Below are positions 53,615-62,307 of a DNA stretch of 64,000 bases, piece after piece. Under the pieces are notes generated by a model. That model saw only the letters and a list, made by a program, of their open reading frames with translations, did not search any database and had not been told where the DNA came from. The position numbers were made by a program, and so were the translations under genes. Positions within the stretch are counted from its first letter, which is position 1. Each line of letters opens with the position of its first letter. Origin of the DNA: Owenweeksia sp. (lineage in GTDB: Bacteria; Bacteroidota; Bacteroidia; Flavobacteriales; Schleiferiaceae); contig NZNV01000006.1 in the NCBI GenBank assembly GCA_002695025.1, forward strand, positions 1-64,000, in the 5' to 3' direction.

Positions 53615-54319
53615 ATGAAAAACCTTAATCCCAATGTTTCTGTAGACTGTGTTATTTTTGGATTTGATAACGAGAAGCTGAACGTTCTACTGATTGAACA
53701 AAAACTGGAAAGGGGAAAAAGCCAGTTGGCCCTGCCCGGAGATCTTATTTTAGATGACGAAGGCCTGGATGAAGCAGCTTCCCGCGTGCTTAAAGAACTC
53801 ACTCAGCTGGAAGGGATTTTCCTGAAGCAATTCAAAACCTTTGGCAATCCTGACCGGGTAAGCGATATCAAGGACCTGGAGTGGTTGCAATCCTACCGTG
53901 AACATCCACAGGCACGGGTTATTACCGTGGCTTATCTCTCCCTGGTGAAAATGGGCGATTTTGAACCCGCTGCTTCCAGCTTTGCGGAGCGCGTTTTTTG
54001 GTGTGACCTGAAGGAACTGCCCTGCCTTGCTTTTGATCATAACGATATCCTGGATGAAGCACTTTACAGGCTTAAAGAGGATTTTGAGAATAAAAAGACC
54101 GGCTTTGAGCTGTTGCCGGAGAAGTTTACCCTGAGCCATATCCAAAAGTTGTACGAGATTATTTTGGGTAAAAAGCTGGACAAGCGGAATTTCCGCAAAA
54201 AGATATTGAAGGAAAAGCTGGTTACCCCTACCAATGAAAAGCAACAGGGTGTGTTGCACAAGCCAGCCCGGCTCTACGAGGTGAACCCCGAAGAGTTGAT
54301 GGTTCAAAATGAAGCATAA
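53615..54319 (+). CDS. NUDIX-fold transcriptional regulator (NrtR/AraR-like)
   Basis: 234 residues. The N-terminal 150 residues are a NUDIX fold (VSVDCVIFGFDNEKLNVLLIEQKLERGKSQLALPGDLI). The NUDIX box reads GDLILDDEGLDEAASRVLKELTQL: against GX5EX7REUXEEXGU the Glu after Arg is Val and one of the paired Glu is Leu, so hydrolysis is probably lost. Residues about 165-234 (FTLSHIQKLYEIILGKKLDKRNFRKKILKEKLVTPTN... KPARLYEVN) match the C-terminal winged-helix of NrtR/AraR-type regulators. Known relatives sense ADP-ribose (NrtR) or arabinose (Bacteroides AraR). Here the context is maltodextrin use, so a glycolytic or glucan-derived ligand is inferred. It is the only regulator in the locus, and it overlaps or abuts the downstream GH13 gene. 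Confidence 0.88.
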   Translation: MKNLNPNVSVDCVIFGFDNEKLNVLLIEQKLERGKSQLALPGDLILDDEGLDEAASRVLKELTQLEGIFLKQFKTFGNPDRVSDIKDLEWLQSYREHPQARVITVAYLSLVKMGDFEPAASSFAERVFWCDLKELPCLAFDHNDILDEALYRLKEDFENKKTGFELLPEKFTLSHIQKLYEIILGKKLDKRNFRKKILKEKLVTPTNEKQQGVLHKPARLYEVNPEELMVQNEA

Positions 54320-57158
54320 CATGAGAAAACTAGACCTATGCGCCCTGGCGCTGCTGTTCCTTTCCGGCTTTGCCACGATGCAGGCGCAGGTGAGCCTCAT
54401 CCCCACTTTTGTTACGCAGAATGATACGGTTGAGGTACTATTTGACGCTACCCAGGGTAATGCAGAATTGGTGGGTGTAAGCCAGGTGTATGCCCATACC
54501 GGGGTTATTACCAGTGCCAGCACAGGTCCAACCGATTGGAGATATGTACAGGGCAATTGGGGTACGGCAGATGCTAAAGTACAAATGACCAACCTGGGTA
54601 ATAACCAGCACAGCCTTAAATACCATATTAATACTTTTTACAGTGTTCCTGCCGGTGAAACCGTGCAGAGCCTGGCCTTTGTTTTTCGTAATCAGGATGG
54701 CTCCAAAGTGGGCCGTGCCAGTGGGGGAGGCGATATTTTTGTGCCGATCTATTCCGGGGGCTTACAGGCTATTTTCAGTTCACCCGCGGAATTCGGAGTA
54801 TATGATCTTAATGATACGCTGGAACTTCAGGTGCAGACTTCCACCAGTGGAACCATTACCCTTTTCCATGAAACCACCCAGCTTACCCAGGTGAGCGGGG
54901 TAAACTCGCTCAATTATGACCTTCCTTTGGTCAACTACGGGCAGGGACGTTTTGAGGTGATCCTTCAGGCTGTATTGAACGGTAATGTGATTTACGATAC
55001 CATCAGCTACCTGGCCCGTTCCGGTCCCAATATCGGGGTTGACCCGCATAATGGTGAAGAAGGTATAACCGTGCTCAATGATTCCACCGTTTACCTGAAG
55101 CTGAGAGCACCTTTTAAGAGTTTTATTTATGTAGTGGGCGATTTCAATGATTGGGAGGTAGACCCCCAATATGAGATGTTCAAAACCCCGGACAGTAAGT
55201 ATTTCTGGCTGGAGATCACCGGCCTGGATTCGCAAACGGAATATGGATTCCAATACCATATTGACCAGGAAGGCTTGCGTATAGGCGATCCGTATGCCGA
55301 GAAAGTCCTTGACCCCTGGAATGATCCGTATATACCCTCTTCGGTATACCCGAATCTGAAACCGTTCCCGGTTGATCGGACCAATTACCCGGTGAGTGTA
55401 TTCCAGATCGATGAGCCGGATTATACCTGGCAAACCGGTAGCTCGTACCAGCGACCCGAGCAGGAGGACCTGGTGGTCTACGAATTACTGATCCGTGATT
55501 TTGATGAGCGAAGAACGTATCAGTCGGTTATTGATCGGCTCCCGTACCTCACTTCATTAGGAGTTAATGCCATTGAGCTGATGCCCGTTATGGAGTTTGA
55601 AGGCAATGAAAGCTGGGGTTATAACCCTATGTTCTTTATGGCCCCGGATAAATATTACGGTACCAAGAATGACCTTAAGATGCTTATTGATAGCTGCCAC
55701 CAGCGCGGTATAGCGGTTATTATGGATATTGTACTCAACCATGCTTTTGGCCTTAACTCCATGGTGCGCATGTATTTTGATGCATCATCCGGGCAGCCAA
55801 CTGCTCAAAACCCCTGGTTTAACCAGGTTCCCAAACACGAGTTTAATGTAGGTTATGATTTTAACCACGAAAGTGAGGATACCAAATATTTCGCCAGGCG
55901 CGTGTTGCAGCATTGGGTTTCCGAATATAAAATAGATGGGTACCGTTTTGACCTTTCAAAGGGATTGACACAAAAAAACACCTTGGGTAATGTGGCGGCT
56001 ATGGCGCAATATGATCAAAGCAGGATCAACATCATCTCCCGTCTTAAGAATGATGTACATCAGATAGACCCCGGGGCTTATATAATCCTTGAGCATTTTG
56101 CCGATAACCCTGAGGAAGTGGAACTGGCTTCACGTGGCTTTATGCTTTGGGGCAATGAAAACCACCAGTATAATGAGGCCACCATGGGCTATAGTAGTAA
56201 CCTGAGTGGTGTATACCATGCCAACCGGAATTTTGCCTCCAAACATCTGGTAGGATATATGGAAAGCCATGATGAGGAACGGCTGATGTTCAAGAATAGT
56301 AATTACGGAAACGGCAGTGGAAGCTACTCAGTAAAGAACCTGGCCACAGGCCTTGACCGTGTAGGACTTGCGGCAGCTTTCTTTTTTACCGTTCCCGGTC
56401 CGAAGATGATCTGGCAATTCGGGGAAATGGGCTACGATTTTTCCATCAATTACTGTCCTGACGGAACCATAGACCCTGGCTGTCGTATTGCCAATAAGCC
56501 GGTGCATTGGGATTACCTGAACAACCCGGATAGAGCCGATTTGGTCAATGAATTCTCGGCTTTGATATGGCTGCGCAGGCAACACCCCAATGTGTTTGAG
56601 AACGGACAGCTTTCGGCCAACTGGAACTCCATGATCAAGCATCTGCTGCTGAGCAGTGGAGACAGCAGTGCCCTGATAGTTGGTAATTTTAATGTAACCC
56701 AGGCTTCTGTAAATGTAGCTGCAGCGGATGGAGTATGGTATGATTACTTTGGTGGGGACAGTATTGTGATCAGTGGTGGATCCCTGCAGGGAAGCTATGC
56801 CCCGGGCGAATATCATATCTATACCAACTTTAAGACCCTTAGTGGCCCCGCTACCGGCATAGGTAATGAGGAGTGGATCTATCAAAACGGACTAAGTGAA
56901 TTGTTCCCTAATCCAGCCTCTGGGCACATATACCTTAAAATATACTGTCAAGATCCTGTAAAAGACTTGAACATTGAACTGTACAACATTACGGGGCAGC
57001 AAGTGCGGAAGGTTGCACTGGGGGAAGCAGACCGGGGCTGGACCACTCTGGAAATAGGAGAAAAACTGGGAATTAGTGAGCTTGGTGAGGGTATATACTT
57101 ATACCATTTGCGCAACGGTAAAAATGCAGAAACCGGTAGAATACTAGTTCAACATTAA
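54309..57158 (+). CDS. Large secreted GH13 alpha-amylase with E-set domains and T9SS sorting domain
   Basis: 949 residues from 54309; an ATG at 54321, one base after the regulator's stop codon, is equally plausible and keeps the signal peptide (ending ATMQAQ). The first 250 residues form E-set/Ig-like domains, followed by a CBM48-like domain (FIYVVGDFNDWEVDPQYEM ... TEYGFQYHIDQEG). The GH13 barrel begins QEDLVVYELLIRDFDERRTYQSV. Catalytic motifs: DGYRFDLSKG (nucleophile), IILEHFADN (acid/base), YMESHDEERL (third Asp, with SHD in place of NHD). A type A sorting domain closes the protein (LSELFPNPASGHIYLKI ... GRILVQH). It is the surface or secreted amylase of the locus, playing the part of SusG. 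Cotranscribed with the NUDIX regulator. Confidence 0.9.
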   Translation: MKHNMRKLDLCALALLFLSGFATMQAQVSLIPTFVTQNDTVEVLFDATQGNAELVGVSQVYAHTGVITSASTGPTDWRYVQGNWGTADAKVQMTNLGNNQHSLKYHINTFYSVPAGETVQSLAFVFRNQDGSKVGRASGGGDIFVPIYSGGLQAIFSSPAEFGVYDLNDTLELQVQTSTSGTITLFHETTQLTQVSGVNSLNYDLPLVNYGQGRFEVILQAVLNGNVIYDTISYLARSGPNIGVDPHNGEEGITVLNDSTVYLKLRAPFKSFIYVVGDFNDWEVDPQYEMFKTPDSKYFWLEITGLDSQTEYGFQYHIDQEGLRIGDPYAEKVLDPWNDPYIPSSVYPNLKPFPVDRTNYPVSVFQIDEPDYTWQTGSSYQRPEQEDLVVYELLIRDFDERRTYQSVIDRLPYLTSLGVNAIELMPVMEFEGNESWGYNPMFFMAPDKYYGTKNDLKMLIDSCHQRGIAVIMDIVLNHAFGLNSMVRMYFDASSGQPTAQNPWFNQVPKHEFNVGYDFNHESEDTKYFARRVLQHWVSEYKIDGYRFDLSKGLTQKNTLGNVAAMAQYDQSRINIISRLKNDVHQIDPGAYIILEHFADNPEEVELASRGFMLWGNENHQYNEATMGYSSNLSGVYHANRNFASKHLVGYMESHDEERLMFKNSNYGNGSGSYSVKNLATGLDRVGLAAAFFFTVPGPKMIWQFGEMGYDFSINYCPDGTIDPGCRIANKPVHWDYLNNPDRADLVNEFSALIWLRRQHPNVFENGQLSANWNSMIKHLLLSSGDSSALIVGNFNVTQASVNVAAADGVWYDYFGGDSIVISGGSLQGSYAPGEYHIYTNFKTLSGPATGIGNEEWIYQNGLSELFPNPASGHIYLKIYCQDPVKDLNIELYNITGQQVRKVALGEADRGWTTLEIGEKLGISELGEGIYLYHLRNGKNAETGRILVQH

Positions 57159-57210
57159 GGCTTGAAACTTTGAAATGGTTTATGTTCAGGCTTTTATGTG
57201 AAAATTTTTA

Positions 57211-57251
57211 AGTGTACTTTATACACTAACTAATATTTTTAGTTACATTTG
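57211..57251 (+). promoter_or_regulatory. Operator copy E (perfect palindrome) and promoter of the susCD operon
   Basis: AGTGTA-CTTTA-TACACT at 57211-57227 is a perfect 6-5-6 palindrome. A perfect TAnnTTTG element, TACATTTG, lies at 57244-57251, 26 bp before the susC ATG. The palindrome is centred near -36, where a -33 TTG would be; none is present. The site could therefore exclude polymerase or, if the regulator activates, replace the -33 contact. Confidence 0.75.
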
Positions 57252-57277
57252 GTTTACCGAATCTTAACACGCGGTGT

Positions 57278-60200
57278 ATGAAAAAAAGATTTACGCACTC
57301 CATCTTTTTGTTTCTACTATTGTTTTTAGGGTTTCATTTTTCCGGTATAGCGCAGACTGTAACCGGAAAGGTGGTTGATGACGCGGGACTCCCACTGCCC
57401 GGTGCTGCGGTTGCTGTAAAAGAGCAACTTGGTATTGGTGCCGTTGCGGATGTAGACGGGGCTTTTACTCTTACAGGTATAAAGCCGGGCTCTATAACTC
57501 TTGTCATATCCTTTATAGGTTTTGAAACACAGAATATCCCCCTTGAAGTGGTTGCGAATACCACTAAAAATCTGGATATTAAATTAAAGGAATCCTCCAG
57601 CAGCCTGGATGAAATTGTGGTTGTAGGATATGGTGTTCAACGAAAGAGAGAAAACACGGGTTCCATTGTTAAACTCAACGCCAAGGATGTAACCGATATG
57701 CCGGCTCCCAGTTTTGAGAATACCTTGCAGGGTAAGGCCCCTGGGGTACAGATCATTACCGGTAGTGGTTTGTCGGCATCGCCTTCCGTAGTTCGTATAC
57801 GGGGTATATCCTCTATCAGCGCGGCAGGAGATCCTTTGTACGTAGTGGATAATATTCCCATTACCCAGGATTATTTTATGAACGGTAATTCCGGGGGTAT
57901 GAACACCAACCCGCTGGCTACCATTAACCCCAATGATATTGAGTCCGTAGAAGTGCTGAAGGATGCATCTGCCACGGCTATATACGGTTCCAGGGGAGCT
58001 AATGGGGTAATATTGATCACCACCAAAAGAGGTAAAAAAGGAGGTCTGAGGTTTGGTTTCAATACTACTCAGGGTATTTCGCAACCTACCCGTTTGCCGG
58101 ATATGCTCACCGGTCCGGAATACCTGCAACTTTATGAAGAAGCGTGGGTGAATGACGGAAATGTGGGTACACCTACCTTCCCTTTTGCCAGCCTTACCTG
58201 GGAAGAGGCTCAACAAAACAATACCGACTGGATCAGCCAAACGGTGGGAACCGGTTATAAGCAGATGTACGATTTTAACGTACAAAAGGGGGCTGAAAAA
58301 TATAACTTCTACCTGGGTGGTTCGTATGACCGCAATGAAAGCTACCTTCTGGGTAACTCCTATGAAAGGCTTTCCGGGCGGGCCAATGCGGATTTCCGCT
58401 TCTCAAAAAAATTAAAACTGGGGGTGTCCACCAGTATTTCCCGGGGAGATAACAACCGGGTGGATGCGGCCTGGAGCGGGGGCTTAGGAGCGGCCATGTC
58501 TACCGCTTTACCCATTTACCCCATTTATTGGGATAAAGATGGTGTGAACGGTAACGGTGATAGTGTTAAGGCTGGTGATTATTGGTTGGAAGCCGGTATT
58601 GGTAACAACCCGGTGGCTTTCCGCGATAAAAAAGAATGGAGAGTGCGGGAGGTGCGTTCTATAAACTCATTGAACCTCCTCTATACCCCAATTCAAAATC
58701 TTACTTTCAATATCACAGGTTCCTATGACCTGATGTACCAGACGGAAGATGTTTTTCTGGAGCGTGAGCTCCACGGGATTGACTCACTGCCGGAATCAGG
58801 GATTGCTATACATATTCCCCGTGTTGTTCATAACTACAACACTTTTGCTACGGGTTCCTACGACTGGAAGATCAATGACAATCACAACCTTAACTCTATG
58901 TTGGGTATTGAGTTCCAGAAAAGTGCCAATTACCTGAGTGCCTTTAAAACCATAAATGAAAATGGTAATGTGGGATCAACGCCTATTATTGCGGATGTGT
59001 ACGCCCCCTACTATGAATTGAGCAATCCCCGTAAACCGGATACCACCTATACCGAGGAAAACAAAAGGTTTAATTTCCTGAGTTTCTTTGGGCGTTTAAA
59101 CTACAGTTACCAGAATAAATATTTTGTGCAGGGAACCTTACGTGCAGATGGCTCTTCAAAATTCGGGGTTAATAAGCGCTACGGCTTTTTTCCAGCAGTA
59201 GGTTTGGGCTGGATTATTACTGAGGAGGATTTTTTCAATACCAACCCGGTGGTTAATTACCTCAAATTAAAAACAAGTTTAGGCTACGTAGGTAATGCCG
59301 GCCTGCAACCCAACCAGTGGAGAAGTATCTATAATCTCAACGGTATCGGATATGGGCAACAACTCTCTTCCACACCCGTAGTGCTGGAAAATCCGAACCT
59401 GCAATGGGAGTCAGCTTTAAACTTTGACTTGGGTCTTGAATTCGGGTTATGGGAAGACCGCATCACCGGTGAAGTTACCTATTACCGCAAGCAATCATCC
59501 GATGTATTCCTACAGATTGGGGTTCCCAAATACGAAGGTTTTTCCAACTATTGGGATAACGTAGGCGAAATACTCAATACCGGGGTAGAATTTCAGGTAA
59601 CCACCCGTAACCTTACCGGGCGTTTGCAGTGGACCACTAATTTCAATATTGCGTATAACTACAACGAGATACAGAGCCTGGGTGGCTACAGTGCCGATGC
59701 CATTGCCGGAGGAACCAATGATACCCGTACGGTGATCGGTTACCCGGTAGGAACCAACTACCTGGTGCGCTTTTCACACGTAGATACCGAAACCGGAGCC
59801 CCGGTTTACCTGGACATCAACGGTAATGAAACTTTTACCTGGGATCCTGCCGATCGCGTTCCCGTAGGTAAGGTGCTCCCCGATGCTGTAGGAGGTATCA
59901 CCAACACCTTTAAATACACGCAATGGGAATTGAGCTTCCTTTTCGTGTACTCCATAGGAGGTAATATTTATGACTCGTCCTCTAAAAGGCAACTGGGCCG
60001 GGTGGATGAATGGAACAAAACCACGCACATCTATGACCGCTGGCAAAAGCCCGGAGATGTGGCCATGTACCCACGCTTAACGCTGGATGCCAATAACCTG
60101 GGTTCCACCACTCCCTGGATCAATACCACCCTCTTCCTGCATGATGCCTCCTATGCCCGGTTAAGGAACCTTACCTTGGCCTATAACTTTACATCTGACC

Positions 60201-60403
60201 TGGCCAAAAAGGTAGGAATGAAGTCGGTGCGGATAGCTTTTATAGGCACCAACCTGCTGACCTTTACCAAATACCCGGGTATTGATCCTGAAATTGCCCG
60301 CGATTTTGAAAATCCTACGGACCGTAACATGAGTCCTAACATTGCGTACCTCACTCCGCCCCAGGAGAAAACCTACAGTCTTTCACTTAACGTAAGCTTT
60401 TAA
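57278..60403 (+). CDS. susC: SusC-family TonB-dependent outer-membrane transporter
   Basis: 1041 residues with a signal peptide (SGIAQ). Residues about 25-110 form the carboxypeptidase-regulatory-like domain (TVTGKVVDDAGLPLPGAAVAVKEQ...GAFTLTGIKPGSITLVISFIGFETQ). The linker DEIVVVGYGVQRKRENTGSI leads into the plug (about 110-240; LQGKAPGVQIITGSG, VRIRGISSI, VLKDASATAIYGSRGANGVILITTKRG). The barrel ends KTYSLSLNVSF with a terminal Phe. It imports oligosaccharides, here presumably maltodextrins, across the outer membrane with SusD as lid. First gene of a four-gene operon with operator E upstream. Confidence 0.95.
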   Translation: MKKRFTHSIFLFLLLFLGFHFSGIAQTVTGKVVDDAGLPLPGAAVAVKEQLGIGAVADVDGAFTLTGIKPGSITLVISFIGFETQNIPLEVVANTTKNLDIKLKESSSSLDEIVVVGYGVQRKRENTGSIVKLNAKDVTDMPAPSFENTLQGKAPGVQIITGSGLSASPSVVRIRGISSISAAGDPLYVVDNIPITQDYFMNGNSGGMNTNPLATINPNDIESVEVLKDASATAIYGSRGANGVILITTKRGKKGGLRFGFNTTQGISQPTRLPDMLTGPEYLQLYEEAWVNDGNVGTPTFPFASLTWEEAQQNNTDWISQTVGTGYKQMYDFNVQKGAEKYNFYLGGSYDRNESYLLGNSYERLSGRANADFRFSKKLKLGVSTSISRGDNNRVDAAWSGGLGAAMSTALPIYPIYWDKDGVNGNGDSVKAGDYWLEAGIGNNPVAFRDKKEWRVREVRSINSLNLLYTPIQNLTFNITGSYDLMYQTEDVFLERELHGIDSLPESGIAIHIPRVVHNYNTFATGSYDWKINDNHNLNSMLGIEFQKSANYLSAFKTINENGNVGSTPIIADVYAPYYELSNPRKPDTTYTEENKRFNFLSFFGRLNYSYQNKYFVQGTLRADGSSKFGVNKRYGFFPAVGLGWIITEEDFFNTNPVVNYLKLKTSLGYVGNAGLQPNQWRSIYNLNGIGYGQQLSSTPVVLENPNLQWESALNFDLGLEFGLWEDRITGEVTYYRKQSSDVFLQIGVPKYEGFSNYWDNVGEILNTGVEFQVTTRNLTGRLQWTTNFNIAYNYNEIQSLGGYSADAIAGGTNDTRTVIGYPVGTNYLVRFSHVDTETGAPVYLDINGNETFTWDPADRVPVGKVLPDAVGGITNTFKYTQWELSFLFVYSIGGNIYDSSSKRQLGRVDEWNKTTHIYDRWQKPGDVAMYPRLTLDANNLGSTTPWINTTLFLHDASYARLRNLTLAYNFTSDLAKKVGMKSVRIAFIGTNLLTFTKYPGIDPEIARDFENPTDRNMSPNIAYLTPPQEKTYSLSLNVSF

Positions 60404-60407
60404 GACC

Positions 60408-61808
60408 ATGAACAGATTACTATATTTTCTCAGTTTGATCCTGGTGGTTTCCGTTTCTGTTTCATGTGAAAAGATCCTGGAATTTGAGCCGGAGGGTTCT
60501 AATATTGAAGAGGATGAAGCCCTGTCCACCAAGGCAGGAGTGGAGGCCTTGCTGAATAGTGGCTATGAGGCTTTAGCCGGCTATATGGGCGGAAGCTTCC
60601 AGGCCTTTGGAGACCTTATGGCCGATGACCTGGTAAAACCCGCCAGTAATAACGACCTGGATGAGGTGTATCGTCATAACGTATTGTTCTTTAACTCCAC
60701 GGTGGGCAATACTTATGCAGCACCTTATGCCTCTGTATTTCGCGCGAACCGTGTTTTAGACGTAGTGGACGGTTTCGACTTCAGTGAGATAGAATCCAAC
60801 CGTATTAAGGGGGAATGCCTGTTTCTTCGTGCTTTCGCACATTTTGAAGTGGTGAAGTTATTTGCGCATACCTATGGGTACAGCCCTAATAATGACCACC
60901 CGGGCATTGTGATCAAGTCAAGTACAGAGCGCCAATTACTTCCACGTAGCTCAGTGAATGAGGTTTATATGTTTATCATTCAGGATCTTAAGGATGCGGC
61001 AAACCTGCTGCCTCCTTCCAACGGTATTTACGCCACCAGTGATGCAGCAAAAGCCTTGCTGGCCAAAGTGTATTTTCAGATGGGAGATTACGCCAATGCC
61101 GCACAGGTAGCCGGTGAGGTGATCAATTCCGGTAGTTACAGCCTGGGCGCCAGTGTAGATCGTTACCTCAGCAATAATGTAGCTCCTGAAGTGATCTTCT
61201 GGCTGGATAGTTACCTGGATGTGAATGGAGGTACGGCCTTTTTTGCGTCAGGTAATTTTACCGGAAACTACCGTTACTCCCAAAGTAACCTCAACCCCGT
61301 TCTGAAACCTACCCGGGTGTTCTATGACGCTTATGCCGGTGATACCACCGACAAACGTCTTGACTTTTTTGAGATCATTAATGCCGGAGAACCCGATGAG
61401 ATTTTGGTATGCCGGAAGTTTGACCGCGATTATTTCAACGTACCCCTCTTGCATTTAACGGATCTGAAACTTTTGCGTGCCGAAGCCCTGGCAGAGCTTG
61501 GACAGGACCTGGCTACCGCTATTGATGATGTAAATGATATACGGGAAAGGGCATACGGGAGCCCAGGCAAAAACCTTGGAGCCGGTGTGTCAGCAGCAGC
61601 TATTATAGAGGCGGCCCGTTATGAACGCAGAATAGAGATGTTTGGTGAAGGAGATCGCTTTGATCAGCTGAAGCGCAGAGGCGCCCTGGAAAACGAAAAT
61701 ATCGAAGTGAGGGGTGATGTGTGGAATTGCAACGGAATGATCCTGCAATTTCCTATTTCAGAGAATACCGAGCTTTTTGAAATGAATCCCACCGGAGGAT
61801 GCAATTAA
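60408..61808 (+). CDS. susD: SusD-family glycan-binding lipoprotein (RagB/SusD)
   Basis: 466 residues with a lipoprotein signal (VSVSVSCEKI). SusD/RagB pattern: EPEGSNIEEDEALSTKAGVEALLNSGYEALAGY, then TPR-like helices with the conserved ECLFLRAFAHFEVVKLF and AKALLAKVYFQMGDYANAAQVAGEVI, and near the end AARYERRIEMFGEGDRFDQLKRRG. Surface-exposed lid of the SusC channel that captures the oligosaccharide. Four bases after susC; a short gap leads to the next gene. Confidence 0.95.
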   Translation: MNRLLYFLSLILVVSVSVSCEKILEFEPEGSNIEEDEALSTKAGVEALLNSGYEALAGYMGGSFQAFGDLMADDLVKPASNNDLDEVYRHNVLFFNSTVGNTYAAPYASVFRANRVLDVVDGFDFSEIESNRIKGECLFLRAFAHFEVVKLFAHTYGYSPNNDHPGIVIKSSTERQLLPRSSVNEVYMFIIQDLKDAANLLPPSNGIYATSDAAKALLAKVYFQMGDYANAAQVAGEVINSGSYSLGASVDRYLSNNVAPEVIFWLDSYLDVNGGTAFFASGNFTGNYRYSQSNLNPVLKPTRVFYDAYAGDTTDKRLDFFEIINAGEPDEILVCRKFDRDYFNVPLLHLTDLKLLRAEALAELGQDLATAIDDVNDIRERAYGSPGKNLGAGVSAAAIIEAARYERRIEMFGEGDRFDQLKRRGALENENIEVRGDVWNCNGMILQFPISENTELFEMNPTGGCN

Positions 61809-61819
61809 TTGTACAAGCC

Positions 61820-62305
61820 ATGAAAAGAATGTATGTATACGGGTTGCTGGCAGCGGCAGTATGGGCCTGCAAGCCGGATATCACGGATAAAACCATAGGT
61901 ACACCCTATGACCTTACCGAGGGTATTAGCGGAAGCTGGGAGATCAGCAAAGTTCAGGTTACGGATCTTACCCTGCCGGTACCGGAGCAAAGAGAGATAT
62001 CGGATTATTACCTGGGGCAGTCCCAATTGCTGGGCATTGATTTTAACTCAGAAGACAATACGTATACCGTGCAGAACGGTTCTGTACCCGGCAGTCCTTT
62101 TGGAACCGGAGGTACGTATCGTTTCCAGCTCAATGACGAAGGATTTACCACCGGTTTGCAAATGGTAACCGCTGCTCAGGATACCCTGGATGTGGACTTG
62201 CTGAACATGGTGCGCAGTATTGACCCGGTAATGGGTTTCAGCCATGTTCGCAGTGCCTGTGGTGATTCGTACGCTTCCTATCAATATACCTTTAAAAGGA
62301 AATAG
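61820..62305 (+). CDS. Small lipoprotein of the susCD operon (DUF5004-like)
   Basis: 161 residues from the ATG at 61820, which gives a lipoprotein signal (LLAAAVWACKPD). The mature part has the pattern of DUF5004-like lipocalin-type lipoproteins: GISGSWEISKVQVTDLTLPVPEQREISDYYL, LGIDFNSEDNTYTV, GTGGTYRFQLNDEGFTTGLQM, ending YQYTFKRK. The family is often encoded beside SusCD pairs; its role is unknown. It lies between susD and the SusE/F-like gene with gaps of 11 and two bases, so it is part of the operon. Confidence 0.7.
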   Translation: MKRMYVYGLLAAAVWACKPDITDKTIGTPYDLTEGISGSWEISKVQVTDLTLPVPEQREISDYYLGQSQLLGIDFNSEDNTYTVQNGSVPGSPFGTGGTYRFQLNDEGFTTGLQMVTAAQDTLDVDLLNMVRSIDPVMGFSHVRSACGDSYASYQYTFKRK

Positions 62306-62307
62306 AC

